A DNA stretch of 55,374 bases from Sulfuricaulis sp. (GTDB taxonomy: Bacteria > Pseudomonadota > Gammaproteobacteria > Acidiferrobacterales > Sulfurifustaceae): assembly GCA_030650525.1 (NCBI GenBank), contig JAUSDQ010000208.1:1-55374 (forward strand), in the 5' to 3' direction. Positions 1-8,835 of this stretch are shown one piece after another; within the stretch, counting starts at the first letter, position 1; each line of letters starts with the position of its first letter. A model generated the notes under the pieces. That model saw only the letters and a list, made by a program, of their open reading frames with translations. It did not search any database and had not been told where the DNA came from. Position numbers and translations under genes: made by a program.

Positions 1-677
1 GACTTATTAAAACATGATTTATTTTGCGATTCCGTGTTGAAATACGCATTTCTCTTGACAACTGACATTATGCATGTAGCATAGTAAGTGGGGTATATCT
101 GAAAGACGCAATTTTCCAAGCATCTATCCACTGGTCTCCCCTCTCAATCAGGTGGCATTGCCCGCCTATTTTTGACATACGTATACATACTCTCTGTATA
201 TTATGTTAACTGTATAAAAGCACACTGGGTTCTTTTATACAGTACCAACCATTGACCCACTGCATTTACGAACACGATTGTAACGTCAAGTAAGCCCACC
301 CCTGAAAATTGTTTAAGGTTCTTTGTCTCCATAGACTTAGAGGCTTTCAAATGCAAAGCAGACCACGCACCGCTAAGACGGACTATTTACCGTTTATCTT
401 TTTCAAAATCCGCGAAACCCGATGCCGCGCTCTGCGACAGCTGTAGCGAGCGGAAACTCTCAGGGTTGTCGTCATGTCGAAACCATCTACAGACATGAGA
501 ACAGATGCGTCAAGACACCCCCAAGAGCGGTCATTAACTGTCTCCTGAGAACTGTGAATCTCTCAATAAATTCTTGTCACAATTGCTTACAGGCCACAGC
601 AACCAAATTTCCAGAAGATCAGCAGTCAGCTTTGCTACCCGCTCCAGAAAATTGATAATATCACGTTTGGTGATATA
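1..677. other. AT-rich stretch without a recognised gene
   Basis: This stretch is clearly more AT-rich than the rest of the window and holds no gene I can support. Promoter-like hexamers are visible: TTGACA at 55-60 followed after 16 nt by TAGCAT, and TTGACA at 172-177 upstream of the AT-rich words TGTATA and TATATT. A perfect inverted repeat lies at 209-243. A 77-codon open frame at 422-655 has no recognisable motif, an unusual composition and no convincing ribosome-binding site, so it is not called. The region lies downstream of the leftward acyl-CoA dehydrogenase, so it may contain that gene's terminator or the edge of the neighbouring locus. Confidence 0.5.
209..243. repeat. perfect 12-bp inverted repeat
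   Basis: ACTGTATAAAAG (209-220) is followed after 11 nt by its exact reverse complement (232-243). There is no T-tract after either arm, so a simple intrinsic terminator is unlikely. A protein-binding site or a cruciform is possible. Related GTATA/TATAC words at 181-200 make the whole area repetitive. Confidence 0.55.
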
Positions 678-1826
678 TCACATGGCGCGCGAGATCACTT
701 CTTTCATGATCTCGCTAGTGCCTCCATAAATACGCTGAATGCGCGCGTCGGTATACATGCGGCCAATCAGGTACTCATTCATATAACCGTAGCCGCCAAA
801 CAGCTGCAAACAGGTGTCAATCACACGCCCTTGGGTCTCCGAGCCCCAGAGCTTGGCCATGGAAGCGGTGGCCGTGTCCAGTCTACCCGCAACAAGGTCT
901 TCCACGCAGCGGTCCATAAAGGAGCGTCCAACCTGAATTTCGGTCGCCACCTCCGCCAACTTGAACTTGGTGTTCTGAAAGTCTGCAACAGACTGGCCAA
1001 ATGCCTTGCGTTCGCGCACGTATTGCAAAGTGGCCTCATAAGCCCCTTCCATCGCAGCAACCGCTGTGACGCCGATGACCAACCGCTCATATGGGAGGTC
1101 TGCCATCAACTGATAAAAACCCTTGTCCTGCACTTCGCCAAGCAGTCGGTCAGCGGGAACCCTCACGTTGTCAAAGAAAAGTTCCGCCGTATCTTGTGCC
1201 TTCAGACCGATCTTGTCGAGCAAACGTCCAACACGAAAACCTGAACAATTTTCTGTGTCAACGATCAGTATCGAGGTCCCAGCCGTCGCCTGGGTTGCAT
1301 CAGTCTTGCAGACCACCAACACCACTCCTGCGAGATATCCGTTCGAAATGAATGTCTTTGAACCGTTGAGTACGTAGTGATCGTGGTCACGAACTGCACG
1401 CATGCGAATCCCCTTGAGGTCCGAACCGGTTTCCGGTTCAGTCATCGCAATGGCTCCAACCAGTTCGCCACTTGCCAGACGAGGCAGGTAGTGCTGCTTT
1501 TGCGCATCGGTTCCGTGATTGAGAAAATAGTGCGCGACGATTGAATGCACCGATGCGTTCATTCCCGTCAGACTGCGGCGAGCCATTTCCTCATAGAACA
1601 CAGCTTCATGTCGGAAGTCACCTCCACCACCGCCCCATTGGTCGGGGATGTCTGTGCATAGCAATCCTGCCGCGCCCGCCTTGCGCCAAATATCATGTCC
1701 AACGTGGCCGCGCTTTCGTGAGGCCTCATCATCCGGCAGCATTTCTTCATCGATGAAGCGAATCACCGTGTCTCGATAAAGCTCCAAGTCAGGATCCATC
1801 CAAGAGCGACGAAATTGAATAGCCAT
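678..1826 (-). CDS. acyl-CoA dehydrogenase
   Basis: A 382-residue FAD-dependent acyl-CoA dehydrogenase that would introduce the alpha,beta double bond in an acyl-CoA in the cytoplasm. The family signature AMTEPETGSDLKG lies near residues 127-139, and the C-terminal FAD-binding motif YGGTSEI is close to the end. The MCAD-type glutamate of YEGT is replaced by Gly; the likely catalytic base is Glu247 in YERLV, the position used by isovaleryl- and long-chain enzymes. I start at the ATG at 1826 because the extension to 1901 is AT-rich and unlike the family. It is transcribed away from the acyl-CoA synthetase at 2183, and the 356-bp gap between them contains two palindromic operator candidates. The exact substrate cannot be read from the sequence. 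Confidence 0.93.
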   Translation of the reverse strand: MAIQFRRSWMDPDLELYRDTVIRFIDEEMLPDDEASRKRGHVGHDIWRKAGAAGLLCTDIPDQWGGGGGDFRHEAVFYEEMARRSLTGMNASVHSIVAHYFLNHGTDAQKQHYLPRLASGELVGAIAMTEPETGSDLKGIRMRAVRDHDHYVLNGSKTFISNGYLAGVVLVVCKTDATQATAGTSILIVDTENCSGFRVGRLLDKIGLKAQDTAELFFDNVRVPADRLLGEVQDKGFYQLMADLPYERLVIGVTAVAAMEGAYEATLQYVRERKAFGQSVADFQNTKFKLAEVATEIQVGRSFMDRCVEDLVAGRLDTATASMAKLWGSETQGRVIDTCLQLFGGYGYMNEYLIGRMYTDARIQRIYGGTSEIMKEVISRAM

Positions 1827-2074
1827 TACTTCAGTTCCAGGTTGAGAAACATATTTCAAAAAAAATTGGATTAACGTTCTAATCCCTATGGTCATCAGCA
1901 TTCATGCAAGAAGTCCGAAAGACAAATTTACCGTTCAAGGACTACTTCATCTGATGAACAAAGCACTACGAAGTCCCATTCTTTTGGGAGCCGATTGATC
2001 TTTCCAAACTTAATGACACCGACACTCCCTTGAAGAGTACTTGTTTAGTTTGACAATTTTTGATAGCTCTAACC

Positions 2075-2092
2075 ATCGTCAAAAAAGACGAT
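2075..2092. promoter_or_regulatory. candidate LuxR-type operator, copy 1
   Basis: ATCGTC-AAAAAA-GACGAT, perfect 6-bp arms around a 6-nt spacer, 91 bp from its left edge to the region's right end and upstream of the synthetase gene at 2183. It belongs to a five-member set (also 2108, 5124, 7926 and 24378) found only in gaps upstream of cluster 1 transcription units. The centre is 33 bp, about three helical turns, from the centre of copy 2. Binding by the LuxR-type protein at 5167-7878 is inferred. Confidence 0.7.
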
Positions 2093-2107
2093 ATAGGTAA
2101 TCGTAGA

Positions 2108-2125
2108 ATCGTCTGGAACGACGAT
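2108..2125. promoter_or_regulatory. candidate LuxR-type operator, copy 2
   Basis: ATCGTC-TGGAAC-GACGAT, again with perfect 6-bp arms and a 6-nt spacer. The spacer differs from copy 1, so the arms rather than the whole string are conserved. It ends 57 bp before the ATG at 2183. The tandem arrangement with copy 1 suggests cooperative binding on one DNA face. Confidence 0.7.
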
Positions 2126-2182
2126 TGAAAAATATGGGTTGGAGATTCACGATAGCCCTCTTCAACAAACCAAATAGAGACC

Positions 2183-3721
2183 ATGTTTCCTGGAATACAC
2201 GCACTCACCACCCCGAACAAGCCTGCACTGATCATGGCCACCAGCGGCCTGGAGGTTACTTACGCTCAACTTGAGGAACGCTCACTTCGCATTGCAAACT
2301 GGCTTAGAAGTAAGGGTTTCCAACGTGGCGACGTCGTCGCGCTGCTGTCTGACAACGACCCGCGCGTCTTTGATGTGTATTGGGCCGCGCAGCGCGCCGG
2401 TTTGTATATTACTTCAGTCAATTTTCATCTCCGATCAGATGAGGTCCGCTACATCCTTGAAAACTCTGGAGCCAAATGCCTATTCCTGGGCAACATTGGC
2501 GCTGACCTAAACGCAGTTTGGAACGACCTCCCTTCGCTGCAGTATCGGGTTTCCTTTTCTTCCGGCGTGCAAGGTTTTGAGTCCATGGAACAAATCCTGG
2601 AATCATCCTCCACCGCGCGCCCTGCCTACGAGCCCCGTGGGGCCGACATGCTCTACTCGTCTGGTACCACCGGGAGGCCCAAGGGGGTTAGGCCCCCATT
2701 ACCAGAACGCCAGGTGTCCGAACCGGGCGACACAATGGTGTCGATGTTCAGTGGTCACTTCGGTTGCAACAAGGACACCGTCTATCTCTCACCAGCTCCG
2801 CTCTACCATGCCGCCCCGCTGCGCACCTGCGCCTCGGTTCAGGCACTGGGAGGCACGGCGGTTGTGATGGACAAGTTTGACCCCGAAACCGCATTGGGGG
2901 CCATCGAAAAATACAAAATCACGGTTAGCCAGTGGGTGCCTACCATGTTCGTGCGCATGCTCAAGCTCGATCCCAGCGTCCGGGCACGGTATGACGTTAG
3001 CAGCATGAAAGTGGCCATTCATGCCGCAGCCCCATGCCCGATGGACGTGAAGCACCAGATGATCGAATGGTGGGGCCCGGTTCTATACGAATATTACTCG
3101 TGCACCGAAGTGAATGGCATGACCATCATCCGCCCGCAGGATTGGCTACAGAAGCCGGGCTCAGTGGGCAAGGCAGCCTTGGGAACGATTCACATTTGCG
3201 ATGACGCTGGCCAGGAACTGCGAACAGGGGAGGATGGACTCGTTTATTTCGAACGCGATATCATGCCCTTTGCTTACCATGGCGACCCGGAGAAAACCCG
3301 CTCCACCCAACATCCGGAACACCCCACATGGACCACCGTCGGTGACATTGGCCATGTGGATTCGGATGAATTTCTGTTCCTCACAGACCGCAAGGCTTTC
3401 ATGATCATCTCGGGTGGCGTCAACATATACCCACAAGAGATAGAAAACGCCCTTGCCTTACATCCCGCCATACTGGACATCGCTGTGATCGGAGTCCCTG
3501 ATGCCGAGATGGGCGAACAGGTCAAGGCGGTCGTCACGCTTGCCAGCGGCTACAAACCCACTGCCGAACTGGCACAGGAAATCATTGACTTCACCAAATC
3601 AAAAGTTGCCTCTTATAAAGCGCCCAAGACGGTCGATTTTGTAAAAACATTACCCCGCACACCCACTGGTAAGCTCCTGAAAGGCGAAGTCCGCAAGACT
3701 TACTGGCCCGCCAAGACATAA
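2183..3721 (+). CDS. AMP-dependent acyl-CoA synthetase
   Basis: A 512-residue member of the ANL adenylate-forming superfamily. It would activate a carboxylic acid to its CoA thioester with ATP. The AMP-binding P-loop reads YSSGTTGRPKG near residue 155-165, the hinge region reads DRKAFMIISGGVNIYP near residue 400, and the C-terminal catalytic lysine lies in PRTPTGK near residue 495. The start ATG follows a purine-rich AGAGA. The gene stands alone, with tandem palindromic operators upstream and a strong hairpin terminator 61 bp after the stop, so it is probably its own transcription unit under the cluster 1 regulator. Chain length or ring preference cannot be deduced. Confidence 0.93.
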   Translation: MFPGIHALTTPNKPALIMATSGLEVTYAQLEERSLRIANWLRSKGFQRGDVVALLSDNDPRVFDVYWAAQRAGLYITSVNFHLRSDEVRYILENSGAKCLFLGNIGADLNAVWNDLPSLQYRVSFSSGVQGFESMEQILESSSTARPAYEPRGADMLYSSGTTGRPKGVRPPLPERQVSEPGDTMVSMFSGHFGCNKDTVYLSPAPLYHAAPLRTCASVQALGGTAVVMDKFDPETALGAIEKYKITVSQWVPTMFVRMLKLDPSVRARYDVSSMKVAIHAAAPCPMDVKHQMIEWWGPVLYEYYSCTEVNGMTIIRPQDWLQKPGSVGKAALGTIHICDDAGQELRTGEDGLVYFERDIMPFAYHGDPEKTRSTQHPEHPTWTTVGDIGHVDSDEFLFLTDRKAFMIISGGVNIYPQEIENALALHPAILDIAVIGVPDAEMGEQVKAVVTLASGYKPTAELAQEIIDFTKSKVASYKAPKTVDFVKTLPRTPTGKLLKGEVRKTYWPAKT

Positions 3722-3781
3722 ACAAAAAATGGCCTGGCGTCGAGAAAGATCTTGACGCTAGGCTTCTGGCATTAACCATTC

Positions 3782-3810
3782 AACAGCCGGCATATGCCGG
3801 CTGTTTTTTT
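3782..3810 (+). terminator. intrinsic terminator after the acyl-CoA synthetase
   Basis: A perfect 12-bp self-complementary stem (3782-3793 with 3794-3805, core GCCGGCATATGCCGGC) is followed directly by a run of seven T ending at 3810. It fits rightward termination of the gene ending at 3721. An upstream imperfect hairpin (3732-3741 with 3754-3763) lacks a T-run. The palindrome also lies just past the stop of the leftward gene at 3813, but on that strand the T-tract is missing. Confidence 0.85.
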
Positions 3811-3812
3811 CG

Positions 3813-5033
3813 TTACTTGGCGTTGCCGAACACGTTGCCAATCGGCTCATACCTCGAACCATTGAATTGAATCAACTGAAGCTTCTCAATCGGATAGGCA
3901 TCGTTGGGTGCGGTTTGTACGTTGATACCGGGATAAAGCATGGGCAGCGTGAGATTCAGATTCAGCGCCTGTTTCATGACGTTTTCCCGTGTCAGGTTGT
4001 CGCCCGCCTGCTTTAGCGTTTGCACCAGTGTTTGTGCGGCAGAGTATCCAATCAGGTTCAGCGAATCAGAAGTATCGCCAGCCGAGTAATACTGCTTCAT
4101 GAACGCAGCATATTCTGCGTACTCCTTGGTGGCCTGGGTTGCCGGATCGGTCGGATCGCGGAAGTAGCTGGCACTGATAACCCCCTTGGACACATCCAGT
4201 CCCGCGGGCTTGAGCACGGAGCCAACCGACACCGAAACACTCACCAGATAACGGGTCGGGTTCCAGCCGATCTCGTTGGCCTTCTTGATCGCCATAGCTG
4301 CAAACTTGGGCGTCGCCAGAATCAATAGGGTGTCAGCACCAGAACCCTTCATGGAAACGATCTGGCTGTCAATGGTTGGGTCGCTGGTTTCGTAGGTTTG
4401 CTGGGCGACTACTGCCGTTTTGGCCTTGTCACCTAGCCCATCCATCACGCCTTTCTGGAAGTCTTTTCCGAAATCATCGTTTTGCATCAAGATGGCCACC
4501 TTTGCTGCGGGCTTGGTTGCAATGATGTGTTTGCCGAAAGCACGCGCCTCGGCAGTGTAGGTGGGCTGCCATCCGATTGTCCAAGGAAAATCCTTTACAT
4601 TCCCCCACTGGGTTGCACCCGAACCGACAAACAACTGCGGCACCTTCTTTGCATTGAGGTACTTCTGGATCGCCACGTTGTGGGCGGTGCCAATCGGCAG
4701 GAAGATTGCAAAAACCTCATCCTGCTCCACCAGTTTGCGTGCCTGTTCCACGGTTTTGGAGGGGTTGTAGGCGTCATCCACCGAAATGAAGTTGATCTTG
4801 CGACCATTGACGCCCCCTTCGGCGTTCACCTTTGCAAGGTACGCAGCAGCGGTTTTACCAATGGTCCCGTAAGCCGAAACGGGACCGGAGTAAGGAGCAA
4901 TGTTGCCGATCTTGATTTCGGTATCTGAAGCGCCCGTGTCGTAGCGCTTTTGAGCTTGTGCGCCGACGTTGACCAGCGACATTGCAGCCGCAATAGCAAC
5001 GACGATCATTCTGCGATTAAATCTGACGGTCAT
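3813..5033 (-). CDS. Liv-type ABC transporter substrate-binding protein
   Basis: A 406-residue periplasmic binding protein of the branched-chain amino acid/amide type (LivK-like, type I fold). The N-terminus has basic residues, a hydrophobic stretch and a probable signal peptidase I site after AQA near residue 27, so Sec export is expected. The mature start, with DTEIKIGNIAPYSGP, is typical of the family. A good Shine-Dalgarno AGGAG precedes the ATG. It is a lone gene, separated from the permease and ATPase genes livGFHM at 10057-13447, which lack a binding protein of their own; it probably serves them. A palindromic operator lies 90 bp upstream. In this context the ligand is probably a carboxylic acid and not an amino acid (inference). 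Confidence 0.92.
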   Translation of the reverse strand: MTVRFNRRMIVVAIAAAMSLVNVGAQAQKRYDTGASDTEIKIGNIAPYSGPVSAYGTIGKTAAAYLAKVNAEGGVNGRKINFISVDDAYNPSKTVEQARKLVEQDEVFAIFLPIGTAHNVAIQKYLNAKKVPQLFVGSGATQWGNVKDFPWTIGWQPTYTAEARAFGKHIIATKPAAKVAILMQNDDFGKDFQKGVMDGLGDKAKTAVVAQQTYETSDPTIDSQIVSMKGSGADTLLILATPKFAAMAIKKANEIGWNPTRYLVSVSVSVGSVLKPAGLDVSKGVISASYFRDPTDPATQATKEYAEYAAFMKQYYSAGDTSDSLNLIGYSAAQTLVQTLKQAGDNLTRENVMKQALNLNLTLPMLYPGINVQTAPNDAYPIEKLQLIQFNGSRYEPIGNVFGNAK

Positions 5034-5123
5034 AAAGTCTCCTGATTAATTGTGAACGCCACATTGACGCCCGTGGTTGGGGATGCTCCATTAGAATAGT
5101 AGGCCGCAGGTAAGAGACCAACC

Positions 5124-5141
5124 ATCGTCCAAACCGACGAA
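5124..5141. promoter_or_regulatory. candidate LuxR-type operator, copy 3
   Basis: ATCGTC-CAAACC-GACGAA, located between the stop of the LuxR gene (5167) and the start of the leftward binding-protein gene (5033). The 18 bases are identical to the copy at 24378-24395, including the spacer. It is placed to control the binding-protein gene. Confidence 0.72.
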
Positions 5142-5166
5142 TTTAAAAAACTCGTGATTCGTATCA

Positions 5167-7878
5167 CTATCGGATCACGCCGAGCCTGCGCGCCACAGAG
5201 ACGGCCTGTGTACGGCTGCGGCAATCGAGCTTGGTGTTGATGTTGCGCAGGTGAGTTCGCACTGTACTGTCTGACACAAAAAGCTTTTCGGCCATCGCCA
5301 TGTTGGAATAGCCTTCGGCCAGCAACTGGAGTACCCGGATTTCCTTGCGCGTGAGCGGCTCAGCCAGTGCTTCCGCCGGACCCGTAGATTGCATCTCGTC
5401 TTCGGTGGCGGCGATGCCCAAAAGATCACTGAGCTGTTGCAGGTAGTCACTGAAAATAGGGTCTTGTCCAACGGACGCGCAAGCCCCCTGCACGCGGCGC
5501 ACCAGGCCTCCTACTAGAGGACCCTCGTCAATCAGCAGGCGCACAAACCCTTCACGGCAGGCCTCTTGCAAAACCGTAATCCCAAAATTCACTGCACGAC
5601 CAATATCGCCTCCTTGCAGGTAAGCTAAGGCAAGAAAGAGGCGCAATTTGAGAGAGCGTTGTAATCGTGCAAGTGTCTGCGAATGTCGGATTTCAGTTTC
5701 AAGGAGAGGAATAGTCAGTGCCGCCTTCCCGTTATGCAGGTCCAACCTGACCTGTCCAATGAATAGATCATCCACCTCTTGCGCGGGGCGATACTGCTGC
5801 TTCATGGAGTCCCATACCGAGCGATCAGAAGCCCGTGCCAATTCTTCCTGTGCAGCAGCCATATGCCCCTGAAGAATCAGCAGATGTGAGCGCTCCAACT
5901 TAGCGCTTGCGATGACCCGCGGCAGCTGACGTTGATGCCCCAGATATTCCAGTTCAGTCAGTGTCTGGAGCGCAGTATCCACATCACCACGTAAAAACGC
6001 AATTCGTGAACGCAGACGGTGGCTGGAAATCATGTGATCTGGCAGACCAACGTCTCGTGCCAAGGGCAAATAGACATTCAGCAGACGCTCAGCTGCGTCT
6101 ACATCATTGGCCTCATAGACAACCCCGGCATATGGCACACCCGCCCAGGCATTGCCATGGGAATAGTTGTAGGTTGCTGCTCCAGAAAATGAGGTAATAG
6201 CCATCCGAAACCGCGCCGTCGCCTGTCGCAGACGCCCTTCGCGCAAGTCCAACAGGCCGCCTACCGTTTCGGTGTACATACGATTAAACGCGCTTTCCCC
6301 TTGTGACTTTCTAGCATCCTCCAGAAAGCGATGTGCTTCCAGGCGTTCTCCTGCCACAGAAACAATGTGAGCCATGGCATTGAGAAGCACGCTATCCACG
6401 AAGGAGTTGCCCGATGGCAATCTGCGGACACCATCTCGACCAGCCTCGTGAGCTTCGTCATAACGATCCATCATGGCAAGCAATACCGGAAGTAGCGCCC
6501 GTACATGGGCCTGCACATCAGGTTTAGAGCTTTCTATGCATCCCGATTGCTGCAATCGTTCCATTGCCGTCCAGGGTCCTTGACTAAAACAACGCGCCCA
6601 TACGCCGATCACTTGAAGCAATGGATGTTTACTCAACAAATCCGAAGATATGGCCGAGAACCACCGGTTCAGCAAACGCATGCGACCTTGTTCCAAAAGT
6701 ACATTAGCATTTAACTCCAGCAACTGGAGGGCATAAGGGTAATCACCACCTTCGATAGCATGATCAATGGCAGGTACTGGTCGTCCCTGTGATTCGTACC
6801 AGCCAGATGCAGCCAAGTGCAGCCGAGTCAGATCATCGGGACGTTCTTTGCTCAATTGATTCCGCAAAAAATCGGCAAACAGACTATGGTAGCGATACAG
6901 ATCGGGAGAATCCTCCAAAGGAATAAGAAACACATTGTCGCGCTCCAATGCGCGCAACATCTCCACGCAATCCACATTTGGCAGCAACGCCCTGCACGCG
7001 GGCGCACTTAGATGCCTGAGGACGCTGGTACGCAGCAGGAAATCACGCACATTTGGCTCCTGCTGGCTCAGCACCTCTTCGGTTAGATAGTCTGCAACAT
7101 CTCGCTCTGACAACGACATACGTGAAACGATATCGCTTTTTGCACCTTGTCGCTGCAATGCCAGTGATAACAACCAAAGCGCTGCAACCCAGCCTTCTGT
7201 TTTTCCATGCGCCCAGTCCAGCAATTCCAAGGACATCTCCGCGCCGCGCAGTTTAAAAAACTCTGCAGCTTCTGCCGGATTGAAGCGAAGCACCTCGGCG
7301 TCAAGCTCCAACAATTGCCCACGAGCGCGCAACCGGCCTAATCTAAGGTCTGGGAGACTACGCGAGCCAATGATCAGCTGACAATTTCGGGGCAGATTAT
7401 TAATAAGCTCACGCACTACATCCATGACACCGCCCTCACGGATCACCTCGAAATCATCTAGAAAAAGAGCAAAGGGAGATTCTTCTGCCGCCAACTGCTC
7501 TAAAATTTCCTGATCGCTACCAGCAACTCGCTCTAGACCTAGCTGGCTCACAGCAGCATTCAAGCTGGTCAAAAAACGTGGATAATCATTGTCCGCGAGG
7601 TCTAGGGTTAACCAAGCGGTTGATACGCCTCGTGCGTCCATTAACTCCCTAAGTTGCACCATAGCCGTGGTTTTTCCGAAACCTGCAGGAGCACGGACGA
7701 GTATCAACTTCACCGCTCCGGCGTGCGTAAGGCGTTCTGCCACTCCAGTGCGTCGAACTTCGGCGACTCGTTGAACCAGCGGGGCCAGCTTCGCTGACGA
7801 AATACCCAGCGCGGGTGCCGGAGAGATATGGGGATGAATGTGAGCTCCTGTGAATCTAGTGGACTGAACACGCAACAC
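5167..7878 (-). CDS. MalT/LAL-type LuxR family transcriptional regulator
   Basis: A 903-residue regulator. An N-terminal STAND-type ATPase has a Walker A APAGFGKTT at residues 63-71 and a Walker B ending in DD at 141-142. A long helical, TPR-like sensor region follows, then a C-terminal LuxR helix-turn-helix in about the last 65 residues (LTRKEIRVLQLLAEGYSN, then the recognition part STVRTHLRNI). This is the layout of MalT, in which ATP and an inducer trigger oligomerisation and activation. The start is a GTG at 7878 with no obvious Shine-Dalgarno, so a later start is possible. It faces away from the SDR-led operon at 8029, and a palindrome lies between them. It is the best candidate to bind the five WTCGTC-N6-GACGAW sites of cluster 1. 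The inducer is unknown, perhaps a CoA ester or acid of the pathway. Confidence 0.92.
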   Translation of the reverse strand: MLRVQSTRFTGAHIHPHISPAPALGISSAKLAPLVQRVAEVRRTGVAERLTHAGAVKLILVRAPAGFGKTTAMVQLRELMDARGVSTAWLTLDLADNDYPRFLTSLNAAVSQLGLERVAGSDQEILEQLAAEESPFALFLDDFEVIREGGVMDVVRELINNLPRNCQLIIGSRSLPDLRLGRLRARGQLLELDAEVLRFNPAEAAEFFKLRGAEMSLELLDWAHGKTEGWVAALWLLSLALQRQGAKSDIVSRMSLSERDVADYLTEEVLSQQEPNVRDFLLRTSVLRHLSAPACRALLPNVDCVEMLRALERDNVFLIPLEDSPDLYRYHSLFADFLRNQLSKERPDDLTRLHLAASGWYESQGRPVPAIDHAIEGGDYPYALQLLELNANVLLEQGRMRLLNRWFSAISSDLLSKHPLLQVIGVWARCFSQGPWTAMERLQQSGCIESSKPDVQAHVRALLPVLLAMMDRYDEAHEAGRDGVRRLPSGNSFVDSVLLNAMAHIVSVAGERLEAHRFLEDARKSQGESAFNRMYTETVGGLLDLREGRLRQATARFRMAITSFSGAATYNYSHGNAWAGVPYAGVVYEANDVDAAERLLNVYLPLARDVGLPDHMISSHRLRSRIAFLRGDVDTALQTLTELEYLGHQRQLPRVIASAKLERSHLLILQGHMAAAQEELARASDRSVWDSMKQQYRPAQEVDDLFIGQVRLDLHNGKAALTIPLLETEIRHSQTLARLQRSLKLRLFLALAYLQGGDIGRAVNFGITVLQEACREGFVRLLIDEGPLVGGLVRRVQGACASVGQDPIFSDYLQQLSDLLGIAATEDEMQSTGPAEALAEPLTRKEIRVLQLLAEGYSNMAMAEKLFVSDSTVRTHLRNINTKLDCRSRTQAVSVARRLGVIR

Positions 7879-7925
7879 GTGTCAATCACTTTAGTTCATT
7901 CTATCAACGGCCTTCCAGTTACTAA

Positions 7926-7943
7926 TTCGTCCGTTTCGACGAT
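7926..7943. promoter_or_regulatory. candidate LuxR-type operator, copy 4
   Basis: TTCGTC-CGTTTC-GACGAT, in the 150-bp gap between the regulator gene (start 7878, leftward) and the SDR-led operon (start 8029, rightward). One outer arm base differs from the ATCGTC form. Its position would allow both autoregulation and control of the operon. Confidence 0.7.
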
Positions 7944-8028
7944 AGTGAGCTGAACGAGAATCCCATAGACTCAATCCGGTCGGGATAGCCTTGTCTCATC
8001 GTACCAATTTCTTAGGGAAACTGTCAAT

Positions 8029-8811
8029 ATGAAACTCAATTCAACTGTGGCCGCAGTGATTACCGGTGGCGCATCTGGACTGGGAGCTGCATCGGCCAGA
8101 AAACTGGCTGCACACGGTGTAAAAGTAGCGCTTTTCGACCTCAATGCGGAGCTGGGCGAAGCTCTGGCGAAGGAACTGGGCGGCGTGTTCTGCCAAGTGG
8201 ATGTCACTTCGGAAGTACAGGTCGAGCAGGCGTTTGCCCGAGCCCGCGCTACCATTGGTCAGGAACGCATCCTAGTGAACTGTGCGGGCACCGGCAATGC
8301 GGTGAAAACGGCCAGCCGGGATAAGACTACAGGCGAGATCCGGCACTTTCCACTCTCCAACTTTGAACGCATCATCCAAATCAACCTCATAGGCACTTTC
8401 CGCTGCATCGCCAAATCTGCTGCCGGCATGCTGACACTGGAGCCCACCGAAACCGGTGAACGTGGCGTGATTGTGAGCACAGCTTCCGTCGCTGCACAAG
8501 ACGGACAGATAGGCCAGGCTGCGTACACCGCCTCTAAAGCCGGTATCGTTGGCATGACCCTTCCGATTGCACGCGACCTGATGGGCGAAGGCATTCGCGT
8601 CAACACCATCCTTCCGGGCATCTTCAATACGCCTTTGCTCAATGCTGCCCCGGACAATGTGAAGGCAGCACTTGCAGCCTCCGTGCCGTTCCCCAAACGA
8701 CTGGGTGAACCGGATGAATTCGGACAACTCGTCGAATCCATGGTGCTGAACGGCTACCTGAACGGCGAAAGCATACGTCTGGACGGCGCAATCCGCATGT
8801 CCCCCCGATAA
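8029..8811 (+). CDS. SDR family 3-hydroxyacyl-CoA dehydrogenase-like
   Basis: A 260-residue short-chain dehydrogenase. The NAD-binding motif TGGASGLG is at residues 12-19, NCAG at 84-87, and the catalytic Tyr166 and Lys170 stand in YTASK. The closest family type I recognise is the HSD10-like (type II) 3-hydroxyacyl-CoA dehydrogenases, which oxidise 3-hydroxyacyl-CoA to 3-ketoacyl-CoA with NAD+. Being the first gene of an operon whose second gene is a thiolase supports that role. A hydroxysteroid or other secondary alcohol substrate cannot be excluded. Confidence 0.9.
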   Translation: MKLNSTVAAVITGGASGLGAASARKLAAHGVKVALFDLNAELGEALAKELGGVFCQVDVTSEVQVEQAFARARATIGQERILVNCAGTGNAVKTASRDKTTGEIRHFPLSNFERIIQINLIGTFRCIAKSAAGMLTLEPTETGERGVIVSTASVAAQDGQIGQAAYTASKAGIVGMTLPIARDLMGEGIRVNTILPGIFNTPLLNAAPDNVKAALAASVPFPKRLGEPDEFGQLVESMVLNGYLNGESIRLDGAIRMSPR

Positions 8812-8835
8812 TCAAATACAAACTGGAGAAAATTT

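Larger units (their letters stand above)
1827..2182. promoter_or_regulatory. divergent promoter region
   Basis: A 356-bp AT-rich gap between the leftward acyl-CoA dehydrogenase (ATG at 1826) and the rightward acyl-CoA synthetase (ATG at 2183). It must carry both promoters. Its right half holds the tandem palindromes listed separately at 2075-2092 and 2108-2125. I see no gene in it. Confidence 0.6.

Noticed and set aside
422-655. 77-codon open frame on the plus strand
   Set aside because: No motif, no ribosome-binding site and an odd residue composition; probably chance in noncoding DNA.
3862-3875. AATTGAAT word similar to the cluster 3 LysR-type element
   Set aside because: It lies inside the coding region of the Liv binding protein and lacks the surrounding element.
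5157-5174. Possible second operator 33 bp from the palindrome at 5124
   Set aside because: The spacing would fit, but only scattered bases match WTCGTC-N6-GACGAW.
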